NCBI GenBank assembly: GCA_020746875.1
Contig: JAGTJL010000012.1
Coordinates: forward strand, 248,001 to 312,000
Length of the DNA stretch: 64,000 nucleotides
Reading direction: 5' to 3'
Source of the DNA: Rhexocercosporidium sp. MPI-PUGE-AT-0058
Lineage: Eukaryota; Ascomycota; Leotiomycetes; Helotiales
Positions 35,284-46,887 of the stretch are shown here, in pieces (position 1 is the first letter of the stretch; the number at the start of each line of letters is the position of its first letter). The notes under the pieces are model-generated. The model made no database searches, was not told the DNA's origin, and saw only the letters and a list, made by a program, of their open reading frames with translations. Made by a program: the position numbers and the translations under genes.

Positions 35284-37085
35284 GAAGGGGTCTTATTGGG
35301 AATTGAAGAACTAAGAGAGAGTTTATTCGATGTATACCCAGGAATGCAATGAGAAGTATCAATTGGAGATCCAAGTATGGACTAAGTCACAATTTGAGAA
35401 CAAAAACTGGTCTGGTACTCAGGTTTCATACGAATTGCGTCTTTCATTGGCCTTTTGAAATGCCCATGGTTGACTCACTCAATTTGAAGAAAAACACAAG
35501 AAAATAATACAATCTACCTTCACGAACTACTCCATCGTTGAAGCTATCGCACCTTTTTTTTACAGCACTTAGAGTCCTTGAGCAAAGTTGCACTACTTTA
35601 GTTTACACCACAATTGAACTCCCTTACCTCCCTTTCATTCCTCTCTTCACTTCACTACCCCTCACCATCCATCGTCCAAGTCTGGAACTCTTTGCATCCT
35701 ACCAACCAAGCAACAAACAAGACAAAAGACGTCATAACTCACCCCTCCCAGCTTCTCCCTTACCTCCTCACTCACTCACACTCATTCATTCACCACACCA
35801 CACCTCATCTCCCACACCGCTCCACTACCCCCTCCTCACCAAACAACCATGAAACATCACGCGGCCCCTCAAATACCTCCTTACCAGCTCAAACATTCCA
35901 TCCTATTCCATCCCATCCTTCCATCGCAAACCAAGACCCCAAACCACGTGCCCTCCCCTCACAATCAAGAAAATGGAAGTCACCTGGTCGTCTCCAAGTG
36001 AAGGAGGTCACATGGCAATTTGCTGCCACACACCCTCACAGAGGAAGAGGAGGATGTGATGAGTCATGAGCGCGTGTGTGGCTTGTGCAAAGCAATCAAG
36101 CAGGGGAAAGTACGCGAGTGGGAAATGGGTTTGTGAGGGGTGAGGTTAGACAGGGAAGCGGTTCCTCGATTGGGGAGATGGGAAGGTGGGATTTTGGAGA
36201 GTGGGGGAGATGTCGGGTTGGGGGAGAAGCGGAATTGCGGATTCTATGGACTCACTCACCGCTTGGAGAGGAGAGCCGGTGGGGAAAGGGTGTTGAGTTG
36301 GTGTGGTTTGATATTAGGTATGTTCTGTGACGCTGTAGGCATTTGCCCAGACCGTACACATACACACACACAGAGAGAGAATGAGCAATCTCGGGAAACT
36401 ACAGGACGAGAGCAAGAGAGGGATGGGGTTGTTTCCTCTTAGCTCTAACGTCCAGATCCAGGTCACAACCATGGGAAGATGTGAGAGATGCGGAGATATC
36501 ACAGGGAAGCGAGAACATCAGGATGGGCGTGTTACATTGATGATCGGTATATATCTGCATAAGGCAGACAGAGACTCGTAGGTAGGCAAAGCAAACTGGG
36601 TACCTATAACTGGCTAGTCCAGGGACAGACCCGAACCGAAACCCTCAGACGGTAGGTAAAACAACAACACCAAGAAAAAGTACAGCAACGCGAGAATGCA
36701 AAGGTATCATATGGGGCACTAATGCCAAAACGAAATTCAACAAATAAAGTAGATATTGATGCAAGAGGAAAATTGGAAACATGAATGCCATAAACCCTAA
36801 CCTGGAACCGACGAATGAACGAAGTATCCATCCAAGACATAAACCCCCGAAAACATCACTATCCCATGCTAGACTCGTGTTCTGCAAGAAACGCCAACCA
36901 GCCCATACCCAGATTCAAAGCTCCGAAACTACCTCCAAATGCAAAAACGCCCAGCAAAGTTAAAGATGATACGAAGAATGAGTAGCAGAGAAGGGAAATA
37001 AAAGTAGCCTGATGTTCCAGCAAGCCAATCTGCAATAGGTCCGCCGTTGTCATCAACAAGCTCAATCCAGTCGAAGCTAGAGAGT
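35284..37085. other. intergenic, convergent 3' flanks
   Basis: This 1.8-kb stretch between the NPR3 stop and the bHLH-gene stop contains C-rich (35600-35950) and G-rich (36120-36300) patches and many random short frames. I see no gene or RNA. Confidence 0.5.
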
Positions 37086-38846
37086 TTATTGCGTGAGGTC
37101 CATTCCATATTCATCTTCCTCCTTGAAGCTGATGGACCCTGCTCCACTCCCTCCACTGTTGGGATTACTCCAGTATTGGTTGGCTCCACCCAAACCAGCT
37201 TCTCCGGTGCTGTGATTGTCTGGGCTCAGAGAATTGTCTAAAAGACCACCTTGACCGTTGAGATATTCCCCTCTGACATCGGTGTGTTTGGGAACACGCA
37301 AGCCGGTACCTGGAGCCCGGGAATACTCGAATTTGGATCCATCATTCTTCACCATAGCATCCATCAATTCCGTATGCATGCGCTTCTCATCTTCAGTTTG
37401 CTGGAAAGGAAAGGTGCCACCAAGCTGATTTATCAATTCAGCAAGCTCTTCCTGTTGCTGAAGCTTGGTGTGGAGCATCCACATCAGATCGCGAGTCCAG
37501 CTCACTGCACCGTTGAGAATGTCCCCCTTATTCGGCCCCTTGTCTTTCTCTTCGATTGGAATACCCGTCGTGATATTGCCAGCCGTAGCACGTCGGGCAC
37601 CCGGTCCAGCAAGGCCAGAAGTAGCTTGGGGAGGACTCATACCAGTAGGTGGAGCTGACAGGCCGGCAAGTGTGGGTGAAAGGGGAGAGTTGTTTTGGAG
37701 CGCTTTCCGTACTTTCTCGTCCTCGAGACGGTGCATTGGGACAAGATGACTGAGCTCTTGAATTCGCTCGTTGATGTTGTCTCGTCGTCGACGTTCAACC
37801 AGGTTGTGGGACTCTCTTCGTCTCCTCCGTTTCATTTCTTGAGACTGTAAGGCCGGTGCACTGCCGACTGAGTGACCATTGTTCAATTTCGTTGGCATAG
37901 ATGCCCCCTTGAGGATGTCTGAGATCTGAGGATTTGGATGTACCCCTTGAATTGGCGAGAAGTCCGAACCTGGGTATGAGGTGAGACTGCTTGGTGTCTG
38001 GTCCCATTGCCCTGACAGCGTCTTTTGATGCCTATGAGACGAATGTGTCCGAATAGGCTGTGTGAAATTTGAATTCTCAGCTGATCCGATCTGAAGCGCC
38101 GCCATGTTGGAAGTAGTCTTTGGGGTAAGTGGACTTCTAGTGGAGCTCTTCCTTCCTAATGATGCATTCAGTCTTGGGCGTTGCTGTTTGGGAAAGCCTC
38201 CATCTGCTAAGCCATTGTGCACATTTGACCCAGCAATAGGTGACCCAGTATACGAACCTGAATGTAAAGAGCTTCCAAAGTTATGTTGAGGTGCCATGTG
38301 GCGAAACTGCTCATGATTGAAGTTGGTGACGAAAGGGCTCTGGATTGGATCACCGTCTGGGGTGTTCGAATACCCGTTAATGTGATTGGGATCAATTGAC
38401 AATGCGGGAGTGCCATTGTGACCACCGTACATGGTATTTGTTGGAAAGTCAAAGTCCATTCCGAACTCCTGACCATTGCCCTGCATTCCCGACTGATTCG
38501 AGTGCATCTCATTCGTCCCGAGACTATCTAGTAGCTCGTCGTCTCCAAAGGTCGAAATTCCTTTCGAGAAGCTGGCGTTGGGGTTTGATGCCTGGTTATT
38601 GTAGTTGTTTTGGTATGACGATCCATAGCCCCCGTTCGGGATAGCTACCCCATTTCCACTCATCGTAAGATCGTTAGGATCGATGCTGCCTCCGTGGGAA
38701 TTTCCGAACTGATTGAAATGCTGCTGAGGTTGCGGGATGTTGTATCCTTGTTGCGCACCTCCCATGAAGCGTGAGTTGTGGGACGAGAAGAACTGGTCTT
38801 CGGGCTCGTCCTTGATGAATGGGCTGGACGCGCCTGTGCCAGCCAT
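37086..38846 (-). CDS. bHLH transcription factor with extended loop
   Basis: This is a single-exon 586-aa nuclear transcription factor. The first 330 residues are Gln/Asn/Gly/Ser-rich and probably disordered (IPQPQQHFNQFGN). The basic region and helix 1 read RRRRESHNLVERRRRDNINE followed by RIQELSHLVP, at about residues 338-368, with the E-box-reading H-N-x-x-E-R-R-R pattern. Helix 2 (NKGDILNGAVSWTRDLMWML) starts only about 70 residues later, near 438, and runs into a leucine-zipper-like helix (KLQQQEELAELINQLGG). The loop between them is rich in Pro, Ser and Gly. This layout is that of the USF/MITF-like fungal HLH proteins; the target genes are unknown. The acidic C-terminus ends EEDEYGMDLTQ. 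No splice-like borders were seen in the loop, so it appears genuinely coded. Confidence 0.88.
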   Translation of the reverse strand: MAGTGASSPFIKDEPEDQFFSSHNSRFMGGAQQGYNIPQPQQHFNQFGNSHGGSIDPNDLTMSGNGVAIPNGGYGSSYQNNYNNQASNPNASFSKGISTFGDDELLDSLGTNEMHSNQSGMQGNGQEFGMDFDFPTNTMYGGHNGTPALSIDPNHINGYSNTPDGDPIQSPFVTNFNHEQFRHMAPQHNFGSSLHSGSYTGSPIAGSNVHNGLADGGFPKQQRPRLNASLGRKSSTRSPLTPKTTSNMAALQIGSAENSNFTQPIRTHSSHRHQKTLSGQWDQTPSSLTSYPGSDFSPIQGVHPNPQISDILKGASMPTKLNNGHSVGSAPALQSQEMKRRRRRESHNLVERRRRDNINERIQELSHLVPMHRLEDEKVRKALQNNSPLSPTLAGLSAPPTGMSPPQATSGLAGPGARRATAGNITTGIPIEEKDKGPNKGDILNGAVSWTRDLMWMLHTKLQQQEELAELINQLGGTFPFQQTEDEKRMHTELMDAMVKNDGSKFEYSRAPGTGLRVPKHTDVRGEYLNGQGGLLDNSLSPDNHSTGEAGLGGANQYWSNPNSGGSGAGSISFKEEDEYGMDLTQ

Positions 38847-40151
38847 TTTTCAGACCTTGACCCGCAGAAGTTTTCGAGGACTCTGCCACCAGGAGTATTT
38901 GACGAGTGAGTGATTGTCGGATTGGTGGGAACGGTGACAATCGATAGGTATCTGGACTGCGTGACAAACATTAGCCAGGGTTCTTAGCTCAAATGCGCTA
39001 TCTGATGGAAAAAACAATCATAGAAAATCCTGACAGCCTATAGCCGCGAAGAGGGCAGTGACAGGAGCAAGATTCCATGTTTGACAAGCCGGCTGTTCGG
39101 GCATTGCTAAATGACCACGGCTGCCACCCTGCTGGGCGCCAGACAGACAGTTGAAGGATATGCGCATTGTACTCGAAGGGAAAGCGCACTTACATCGGCC
39201 GAGATTGTCGCGAGGGTCGTAAGGGCGAACCCGAATTTATATCCTGCAACGCTGAATATAAGGAAGCCCAAAGGTATCGGAAGTCTGTCCGTATATTCTT
39301 ATGCTGCCACGAGGGATTGCTTGTCTTGGCGACGAAGGCGATTCCTCCCGGATGCTCTTGGGAGGGGTTCTTGTCTAACAGAACATCAATTAGCGCTCGA
39401 GGACAAGACCGGAATGGCAGCTCTGACGAGTCGACTGGCAGTACGACACAATAGCAAATGCGGAGGGGCAGGGCAGGTAGTGATAATTACCTATTTGGGG
39501 GGGCGCTTGAAAGGGCGGACAGGAAGGTTTGAGGAGCGGGAATATGTCCAGACAGCCGCTGGGTTGAAAGTAATAACCCACGATGTGCTGCTGCAGCCTC
39601 AGATAGGCGGACGAGGGATACGGTGAGAGATACGGTTTGACTCGGCCTGGAGATACCGAGCTTGGTGACACAGTTGACGAGGATTGCGGGACAGCCAAAG
39701 TGTGCAGCTGTGGTGTGGTGCGGTGCTGTGCTGTGCGATGGCGGTGACGGTGGAAGTCGAGCGAGGGGGGTTGAGGAAGTGAAGGGATTCAGATACTGTA
39801 GAAGTACTTGGGAGGGAAGGGGCTTTCGGAGGCCTGCCGTTGTCGCGGTCGCAATCGTAGTCGCTGGGCGCTCGAGATAGGATACGTGGGAGAGGCGGTC
39901 GGTCGTGGGCGAAGCGTGGGGATTTTTTGGGAATATTCGGGGGAGATGCAGGTTGAGGAAGAGGAAGAGGAGGTGAGTGGTGGGATGTGGATATGCAGTA
40001 GCAGCAGCAATGGAAGTGGAGTGAAGTGAAGTGAAGTATGTAAGGGAGGAGAGGGCGGTGGGCCGTGGCCGTGGCAGTGAAGGCGAGACGACGATGACTC
40101 GGCTAGGTAGGGGGTAGGGGGGAGGGGTTAGGGGGTATTGTAGCCACAACA

Positions 40152-40221
40152 CCAGTCCAGTACCAGTCCAATTCAGTCCAGTTCAGTCTAATCCAGTCCA
40201 GTCCAGTCCAGTCAGTACCAG
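40152..40221. repeat. imperfect CCAGT pentamer tract
   Basis: Degenerate copies of CCAGT/TTCAGT run for about 70 nt, with the last copies (40196-40213) nearly perfect. Confidence 0.8.
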
Positions 40222-40260
40222 TGCAAGTAAGTACCGTATCGGAGCGAATTGCAGTAGCTC

Positions 40261-40289
40261 CGACGACGACGACGACGACGACGACGACG
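40261..40289. repeat. (CGA)n trinucleotide tract
   Basis: Nine to ten perfect CGA units lie in a region without a recognised coding frame. Confidence 0.9.
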
Positions 40290-41154
40290 TCGATGTCAAT
40301 GTCAACGTCAGCCAACGTCAAGCGTGATCCTGAACCCGAATCACTCTCTCACTCACTCACTCACTCTCTGTTAGTGTTAGTTAGTACTCTCTACACTCAA
40401 GAGAACAGCGACACCAGAAAAGTCGGATATACCGTAGATATGTCAACAAGCCCTCGGGTTGCTTCTCCGAACAGTTGCATGCACTGCACCGTCCAGTGCT
40501 TGCTTGCAGCTAGCTATCAATATTCTCCGTCTCGTTCGGGTCAGATCCCACCTCGCTTTCGTATATATGGTGGGCAACCAGCAAGGCTGGAAGCGATGTG
40601 GCGATGGCCTGGCTATTTTGAGATGCGAACCGCGGGGTTTGATTAAATATCTTACGCCCGCGACCTGGGGAGGGAGGCCGAGGCTTGAGAATTATAGTGA
40701 TTCTCTCGTAATCAATAATCCACGCGCAATTCCGATCCTCTATATTTTCGGCCGGGAATGGACGATGCTCTTTTGGAGATGCTTTGGACCTCTGATATCT
40801 CGCTATCGGATCCGAAGTGACTTCGAGCCTCCGAGCTAGGTCTTTAGGCGGCGGGAACGACGGGTAACAAAGTCAGCTCTGGTCTGATCGGCTTGCTCGA
40901 TGCTCCCTCGTCTGGATCGATGGAATGCCGAGGGAGGGTCTATGTTTGACTTTCGATTGGTAGAAGCTTTGCTCAACTTCGATCTCTGGACTGCAGGCTC
41001 AATATCTGCCAGAGATGCAAGCTTCACCACCACTTGGAGAGTTCCAGGGAGTAAGCGTGTCTTGCGAGTAAGGTAGAGTGAGTGTTTCGGACGGGATGTC
41101 TAGTAGTGGAATATACCAAGCCGGATGTTCACAAAGTCACTGGTCTGGCCTTCT

Positions 41155-41550
41155 TTAGACTGCCTCTGACTCGGACGTTGCCGTCTGGCCCCCAGTGGTC
41201 TGTGTCGAAGGGTGCGGAGATGTGATTTGGTGGAAGCGATGGGCGAAGGAAGTCCTTCGGCTTGTATATTGGAAGATATTAACCAAGATCGAATGAGGAA
41301 GCTGGCAAATCTGGAGGTCTATTTCCGGATCTTGTGAAGATATTATGGAAGTGATAGTAGTTTCTATGGCAAGGAAGTGTTGTCGTAGTTGATATTGAGT
41401 AGCAGTGTTGAGCAGAAGGGCACTTGATGGTGTAGGGTTGGGGTTCTTCTGTAAGTGATGATACAGCCACTCAAAATGAAGGGAAGAAGACGGGATGTTG
41501 GCAAGAAGGGACGGAGATGAGATGGAGGGGGGGTTAGCTTTTATGTCCAA
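41155..41550 (-). CDS. hypothetical protein, 131 aa
   Basis: This small open frame is not assignable to a family. The peptide has protein-like helical segments (SSSLHFEWLYHHLQKNPNP, ATQYQLRQHFLAIETTITSI, QICQLPHSILVNIFQYTSRR) in its first 100 residues and a low-complexity Ser/Thr tail. The start MDIKANPPSISS is the first ATG. An intron may remove the tail and join to the basic frame at 41033-40836, but no donor and acceptor could be matched with confidence. It could be a real small conserved protein or a chance frame. Confidence 0.4.
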   Translation of the reverse strand: MDIKANPPSISSPSLLANIPSSSLHFEWLYHHLQKNPNPTPSSALLLNTATQYQLRQHFLAIETTITSIISSQDPEIDLQICQLPHSILVNIFQYTSRRTSFAHRFHQITSPHPSTQTTGGQTATSESEAV

Positions 41551-42210
41551 GATCTGTTCCTGCCTCGATCAAGCCTCACTCATGGAGCCTCCTGATTACT
41601 TTTTCAAGATGGTATGGGTTTCTCATTTCTCAGATGGCTATCTGGCCATGGGGTCCGCCTTGGTCCTCCATGGTCTCAAAATATGAGGAATTTCAGCAGA
41701 TAAGGGGGGTGGAAGATCAAGGAGGGCAAAGGTCAAAAGTAGGCTAGAAGAAGAATCGCTGCTCAAATAAGTCCCAAACTTGCAACCCTCTTCGCACCAT
41801 ATCAAGCCTCCGTCCAAGCAAGAAACCTCTCATGGACTCTTCCCCCTACCCAATAGTGGCTGCCATGCCCTCCCCTGCCCTCACCTCCCCTCACCTCCCC
41901 TCCCCTCTCCCCTCCATGATCTCCCGGAGACTTTCGCTAAACATCAGTCATCATCCAGTCAAGTCAGCCCGCCAATGTCTCACCAGCCTCGATCTCCGCT
42001 CCCTCCCAGCTTGCCAGGGTGTATGGAGGTGTCTTATCTCGATCCTGGCCGTCCGCTGCCGTAGTGTATAGTACTGATCCGCTGTAGTAGCTATGCCATA
42101 GCCCATTCCATTGAACGGTGCGAGCCGATTGCCGGACAGACGAGATCAGACAGACCAGACGAGGCCGAGAGAACTCACAGGACTGACTGACTGTAGCACC
42201 GTTGTGGATG

Positions 42211-42265
42211 CACCGCACCGCACCGCATGGCATGGCATCGCATCGCATCGCACCGCACTGCACTG
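42211..42265. repeat. pentamer mosaic (CGCAC, GGCAT, CGCAT, TGCAC)
   Basis: Successive short runs of related 5-mers drift by one base per block (CGCAC to GGCAT to CGCAT to CGCAC to TGCAC), which shows slippage plus point change. Confidence 0.85.
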
Positions 42266-42494
42266 ACCAGAAACTGCACTGTGGCTGTGGCTGATGTCAA
42301 AGTCAACAGCTTTGATTGGTGAGCTCCCAGACAGCCCTCGAGCCTTGAGCACCACCTGCAGTACGGTACGGATACCTTATTTGGACGCGAGGCGCGGCTA
42401 CTGGCCACTTGCAAGGTAAAGACGTCGACAACCAGACCTCCATCCATCCCATCACCCATCACCCCAAATATTTACTGCTCGTTGCCTTCACACT

Positions 42495-42529
42495 ACACCA
42501 CACCACACCACACCACACCACACCACCAC
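42495..42529. repeat. (CACAC)n tract
   Basis: About seven copies of the 5-mer ACCAC lie some 550 nt upstream of the SFT2 start codon. Confidence 0.88.
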
Positions 42530-43061
42530 ATATCGTCGCGCACACGTACCCTCCGGACAGTCCCATCTGGAGCGAATCTGGCCTTTCAAACTTCTGCCTA
42601 CCGCCCAATCCTCTACATAAATCGACTTGTTCGTCTGCAGCCAGAACCCAGAGTTTAGATAGAGCGAGCTCCAGCTTCTCCGACCCTCCAATAGCTTCCT
42701 CGTCCCCCTACACACCCTTCTACGAAAGCGCTATCAGGGATCATTCGGATCACGAGTCCAACCTTCGGCACACATTCACACATCCTCTTGCAACCCTCTC
42801 GGCTCTTGTGGTCATTGGGCCCCCCTTCGAAACCAGTCGTATCCATTCCACGGAGTCGATCGACGCATAACATACTTGCAGCGTATTCCGCAGTACGACC
42901 GATACATCCCCTTCTCTCTCCTCGAAACAACCCCGTCTACGCATATCCTGCAGATCTCTGCTCCGGAGGAGTCCTCTATCGAGTAGGACGGCCTGCTCGA
43001 CCGGGTTTTACCAACCTTAAATCTACAACTACCGGTCTTCTGAAGCTAGCGCAGTAGAGCT

Positions 43062-44272
43062 ATGGCAGCCTCGTCTTTTAGAGATTCTATGAACTCCCTA
43101 GGGTGGTCTCGTCGCGAGCCGGACCTTCCCGTCAATACCTCTCAGCAGACCGGTCTCCTCTCATCGATCAAGTCATTGAATCCCTTTGGAGATAGTGGTT
43201 ATGTCAGGCTTCCAACAGTCGAAGGTCCCGGAGCTCCTCTCCCTGCACGAAATAGACGCGAAGAGGACGAGGCATGGTTTGCTTGTGAGTCAGCTTTCTA
43301 CACTTACGTTCATGTTCCACTGCCCCTGCGCAAGCATGCCTCGCGGGCATGTGCGACATGCAGCACATGTGGCTGGATCTTGCTCGTATTACTCTGGAGA
43401 AACGCCGAGAGGCTGACTTGTGATGCTCTTAGTGAGTCGATGGGATCGACTTCTGATCTTCGCGGGGTGCAACATTGGTGCCCTCGCCTGCTTCGTACTA
43501 GTCTTTGCGCTGTGGCCAATAATGATGGCCAAGCCACGGAAGTTTGCTCTCCTGTAAGTCCCATCTTTCCTGTTTCAAGGTCTATTCTGCAGCTCTGCAG
43601 CTGCTGCCCGAGACAACCCTCCTCATCGGCAAGCTCGGGTCATGCAGGTATCCGTCTTGCATTATGCAGCTCTAGTAAATATGGTATTTCTAAGCCACCA
43701 TGATTTCGATGGTGTGGGATTTTAAGAATCTCTTATCTTGTCCATCGTCATGATTCATGAGATTCTTGATTTTCTCAGACACTGACTGGATCTTGTGACA
43801 CGCTAGATGGTCTTTAGGGTCAGCCTTGTTTCTTGCCTCATGGGCGGCGATGATGGGTCCCTGGACTTACGCCTCGCACCTGATGTCCGCGCAACGACTA
43901 CCTTTTACCGCAGCCTACTTTGGATCAATAGCACTTACACTATACTTCAGTCTTGGTGTAAGTCTTCCTCCGTGTCATTTCCGAGGCATCCCCTTTGCTA
44001 ATTTGGAATTATGTCCAGCTTCAAAGTACAGTCTTGACTTTGATTTCTGCTTTGATCCAACTAGCATGCTTGGTTTGGTACCTTGTCAGCTACTTCCCTA
44101 TGGGCTCCAGCGGGTAGGTCTTTCATTTACTGATGAGCCAGAAGCTTCTGACCAGACCCTTGGTCACCTTGAAACTCTGAGGATGAGGAAGGATAGCTGC
44201 TAACGTATGTGTAGACTCCGACTTGCAACGAGTTTTGGAGCTCAGAGGGCCGCAGCTTGGATGACAGGCTAA
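43062..44272 (+). CDS. SFT2: Sft2, Golgi vesicle-transport membrane protein
   Basis: This is a Got1/Sft2-family four-helix Golgi protein that assists retrograde endosome-to-Golgi vesicle fusion. Five exons, 43062-43284, 43433-43553, 43807-43957, 44019-44113 and 44215-44272, give 215 aa, the same length as yeast Sft2. The introns are 148, 253, 61 and 101 nt. A cytosolic N-terminus (MAASSFRDSMNSLGWSRR) is followed by LSRWDRLLIFAGCNIGALAC, the conserved lead into helix 1. Then come FVLVFALWPIMMAKPRKFAL, SLGSALFLASWAAMMGPWTY, RLPFTAAYFGSIALTLYFSL and LTLISALIQLACLVWYLVSY, the four membrane spans. The C-terminus is GLRLATSFGAQRAAAWMTG. All junctions keep frame with GT..AG borders. Confidence 0.93.
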
Positions 44273-46887
44273 GCATCGAGGAGAGGAAGTTTGAATATGT
44301 AAATAATATCATGTACATCACTACACACGAAAGAAAACACAGTTTCGTTTCCTAGCACTCCCAAAGCTCTTTCTTTCCCCTTCATCATGTGACAATTTAA
44401 CGCGAACATATTCAGGCAATACCTGTTGGAACTTGGCAGTCCAAAGCGGGCGGTTAGGTGAATGAACGCAGGAAGCCATCTCGGCGATATCTAGGGATTC
44501 GAGATCGCCGTTAAGAACGAATGGGTGCTGCACATTTCGTCCTTGAGGGACGCAGGTATCTCAGCATAAGGTAACAAACGGATTCACGGTACATACCTTG
44601 CGTAGGTATATATGTAGGACAAGGAAGGACACGGCAATTTCATTCATGGTTAGTACTACAAACGGAATTGGGAATCGGGCATCAGGGCTGTTGTTGTGCA
44701 AGAAGTCCGCATGCTTTCCATCACAGATCTTGAAATGGGGTTTTACTCTTTGAATGATTCGCACGGTCAAGGACACAAAGTGGCGCAAGGTGAAAGTGTA
44801 GGGTACCTAGGTAAGTATGCATGCTTCATGCGAGAACTGTTGCCTGTTTGGAATCAGCCCGGGCTGGACCCCGCAATTGGGGATACAATGAGGTGAGTGG
44901 TGGATTTGCAGTGGTGGATTTACTGCACTTATGAATCTAATTTAAGGATAGGCCTTCCTCCTTCGAGGAACTCAGTATAGGAGAGACAACGGTCGTTGTG
45001 AGGTTGTGGTCCAGGGCAGGCACACTTTCCTACCAAAGTCTGAATGTGCGCTAGATAGAATTGGGGTGGATACATGACGTCGGGGATAACGAAACTTACG
45101 AACAGTAATTTTACATGTAGTCCGATCCAAACTCTCAATACAGGTAATTCTGGACAGAAATAAACATGGCTCGCTGCTTAACGGGTTCGTAGAGGATCAA
45201 AGCAAGGCTCTAATTTTATTCTACTCTACTCTACTCTACTCTACTCTACTCTACGCTCTCACTGATTAGCCCTCGTGAGGAGGAAGCCAGCCCCGTAGGA
45301 CCAGACTTGGATGCAAATGGCGCATGTACCTTACTACCTCCTACCGATGATCCATCTCCCCAATGGCTATCTTTGAGAGAGTGTCGACCTTTATTGAAGA
45401 GTCAGTGGATTCGATTGGTCATTCCGAGGGTTTCCCATTGTTGCCAAACATGTTTCAGCGAGGAAGACAAGGTCTTTGGATGAACCAGGCTTCAGATGTG
45501 ATTGATATTGAAGTAGTTAATAAAGTATCGGCATCGTATAGCCGGAAGGGACCTCCAATCTCCCACGTAAAGAGAAACCGAACTGAAGGCGGGCGATGCA
45601 ACTTTGCACAGACGACTCTAAGATAATGATACTTGATGGAGCGAAATGTCTGTTTAAATCCCACAGGTCTGTCAAATAATCATAATAATAAGAAGAAGCT
45701 GCTTTCCTTCTTTTTAACTTCCCCCTCCCGTCCCCTCCCGTCCCCCTCTGCCCTCGCTCGGCAGGCACTCCGCTAAAAAGCGAAAAAGCGACCCGACTCT
45801 GACCTTCCTGCTGCCTCCTTAGCGGCCAAAAAAATTGAGCCAACGAGAATCCTCAAAGACTTCTCTACCACCACCACCACCACCACTACCACCACCAAAA
45901 GCCCTAACATCTACCATCCCCTCCTCCTCCTCCTCTCCTCTTCCCACTCCCCATTTCCCACCCACGGTCGCTCAGCCTTTCCTTCACCAGCTGGGACCTT
46001 CTCGAGGCGCGCCGTCTCTCCCTCCCAAATCGTCCTGAGTTTTTCCACGGCCTTTGCTCTGGGACTTTTCCTGCGACGAGAACGTGCCACAACTTTCCCT
46101 GACCACACCCAGTCAGTTGTACTTGTCAAACAGCTCGAGAACACTTTTCCCACTGCATTGTCGACTCGTTCGCCCTCCGCTGGGTTCACGAAGCATCTCA
46201 CATCAACTGGCTTGCTGGTACTGTGATCTTTCGAGGTTCGTCGGCCGCTTTCTGCGACATTTCAAGCAGCTTGTGTGCGTGTCTCGTCATTCGCGCAGCA
46301 GCACCTCCCCTCGACCCTCAGCCCGATTCACCAACCTGCCTACACTCCCGTCACCTAGTCATCCTCCGCTGGACCTGTCAAGCTAATATTTGTCTTCGAA
46401 TCAGGAATTGTGTGGTCCTGTGGTCGTTGCCAGCACCATCCGTGTCATCAGGCAAACCATCTCGATCTATCTACACGAGCTGATCTCTCGACCTGCAACG
46501 TTTTTTCAACGAACCGTCCTTGATACCCACTCCAACTCCTACATTTATTCGACCTTCATTCTCGAAGATCGCGCGACCGCTTTCCCTCCGTCCGTCGAAG
46601 TTTACCCCTCCAAACAAAGAAAAATCACCGACGACACCCTTGAACCTCGAAGCCGAACTCACGGTTCAGTTTCGCAGCTATAGTCAACACATTTCCTCCC
46701 CGGTGATATCGGTGAAGTGGGGAAATCGTGCGGAGAGGTCAGACAAACCTCTCCGGACATCAAAATCTGGGGGTGATTCCAAATCGCCGTCCAGTACAGA
46801 GAATTTGAGCATTTGGTGAGAACCAACCCGTCTGCTCCGGAGACGCGTTCTGATATCTTCCCATTGATATCTTACGTGTAACTCACG
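44273..46887. other. 2.6-kb region with LARP1-like gene leader
   Basis: The left part (44273-45700) has no recognisable gene; small frames such as 45363-45626 look random. From about 45830 to 46450 the plus strand is strongly pyrimidine-rich and probably forms the promoter and long 5' leader of the LARP1-like gene. The CTACT tract is listed separately. Confidence 0.5.
45221..45254. repeat. (CTACT)n tract
   Basis: Nearly seven perfect copies of a 5-mer lie in the gene-free stretch between SFT2 and the LARP1-like gene. Confidence 0.9.

Larger units (their letters stand above)
38847..41154. other. upstream region of bHLH gene with simple repeats
   Basis: This 2.3-kb region probably includes a long 5' leader for the bHLH gene. 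It holds CCAGT-type (40152-40221) and CGA (40261-40289) repeats. An open frame at 40836-41033 (minus, 65 codons, basic, ending RRSRRLKT) may be a second exon of the small gene upstream of it, but no splice join could be proven. Confidence 0.45.
41551..43061. other. upstream region of SFT2 with satellite-like tracts
   Basis: This 1.5-kb region lies between divergent genes. It contains C-rich sequence (41870-41930) and the CGCAC/GGCAT (42211-42265) and CACAC (42495-42529) tracts. Its right part, 42540-43061, must include the SFT2 promoter and leader. Confidence 0.5.

Noticed and set aside
43062..43703. A continuous 213-codon frame as a separate protein.
   Set aside because: Only its first 75 codons are SFT2 exon 1; the rest reads through introns and the wrong frame of exon 2.
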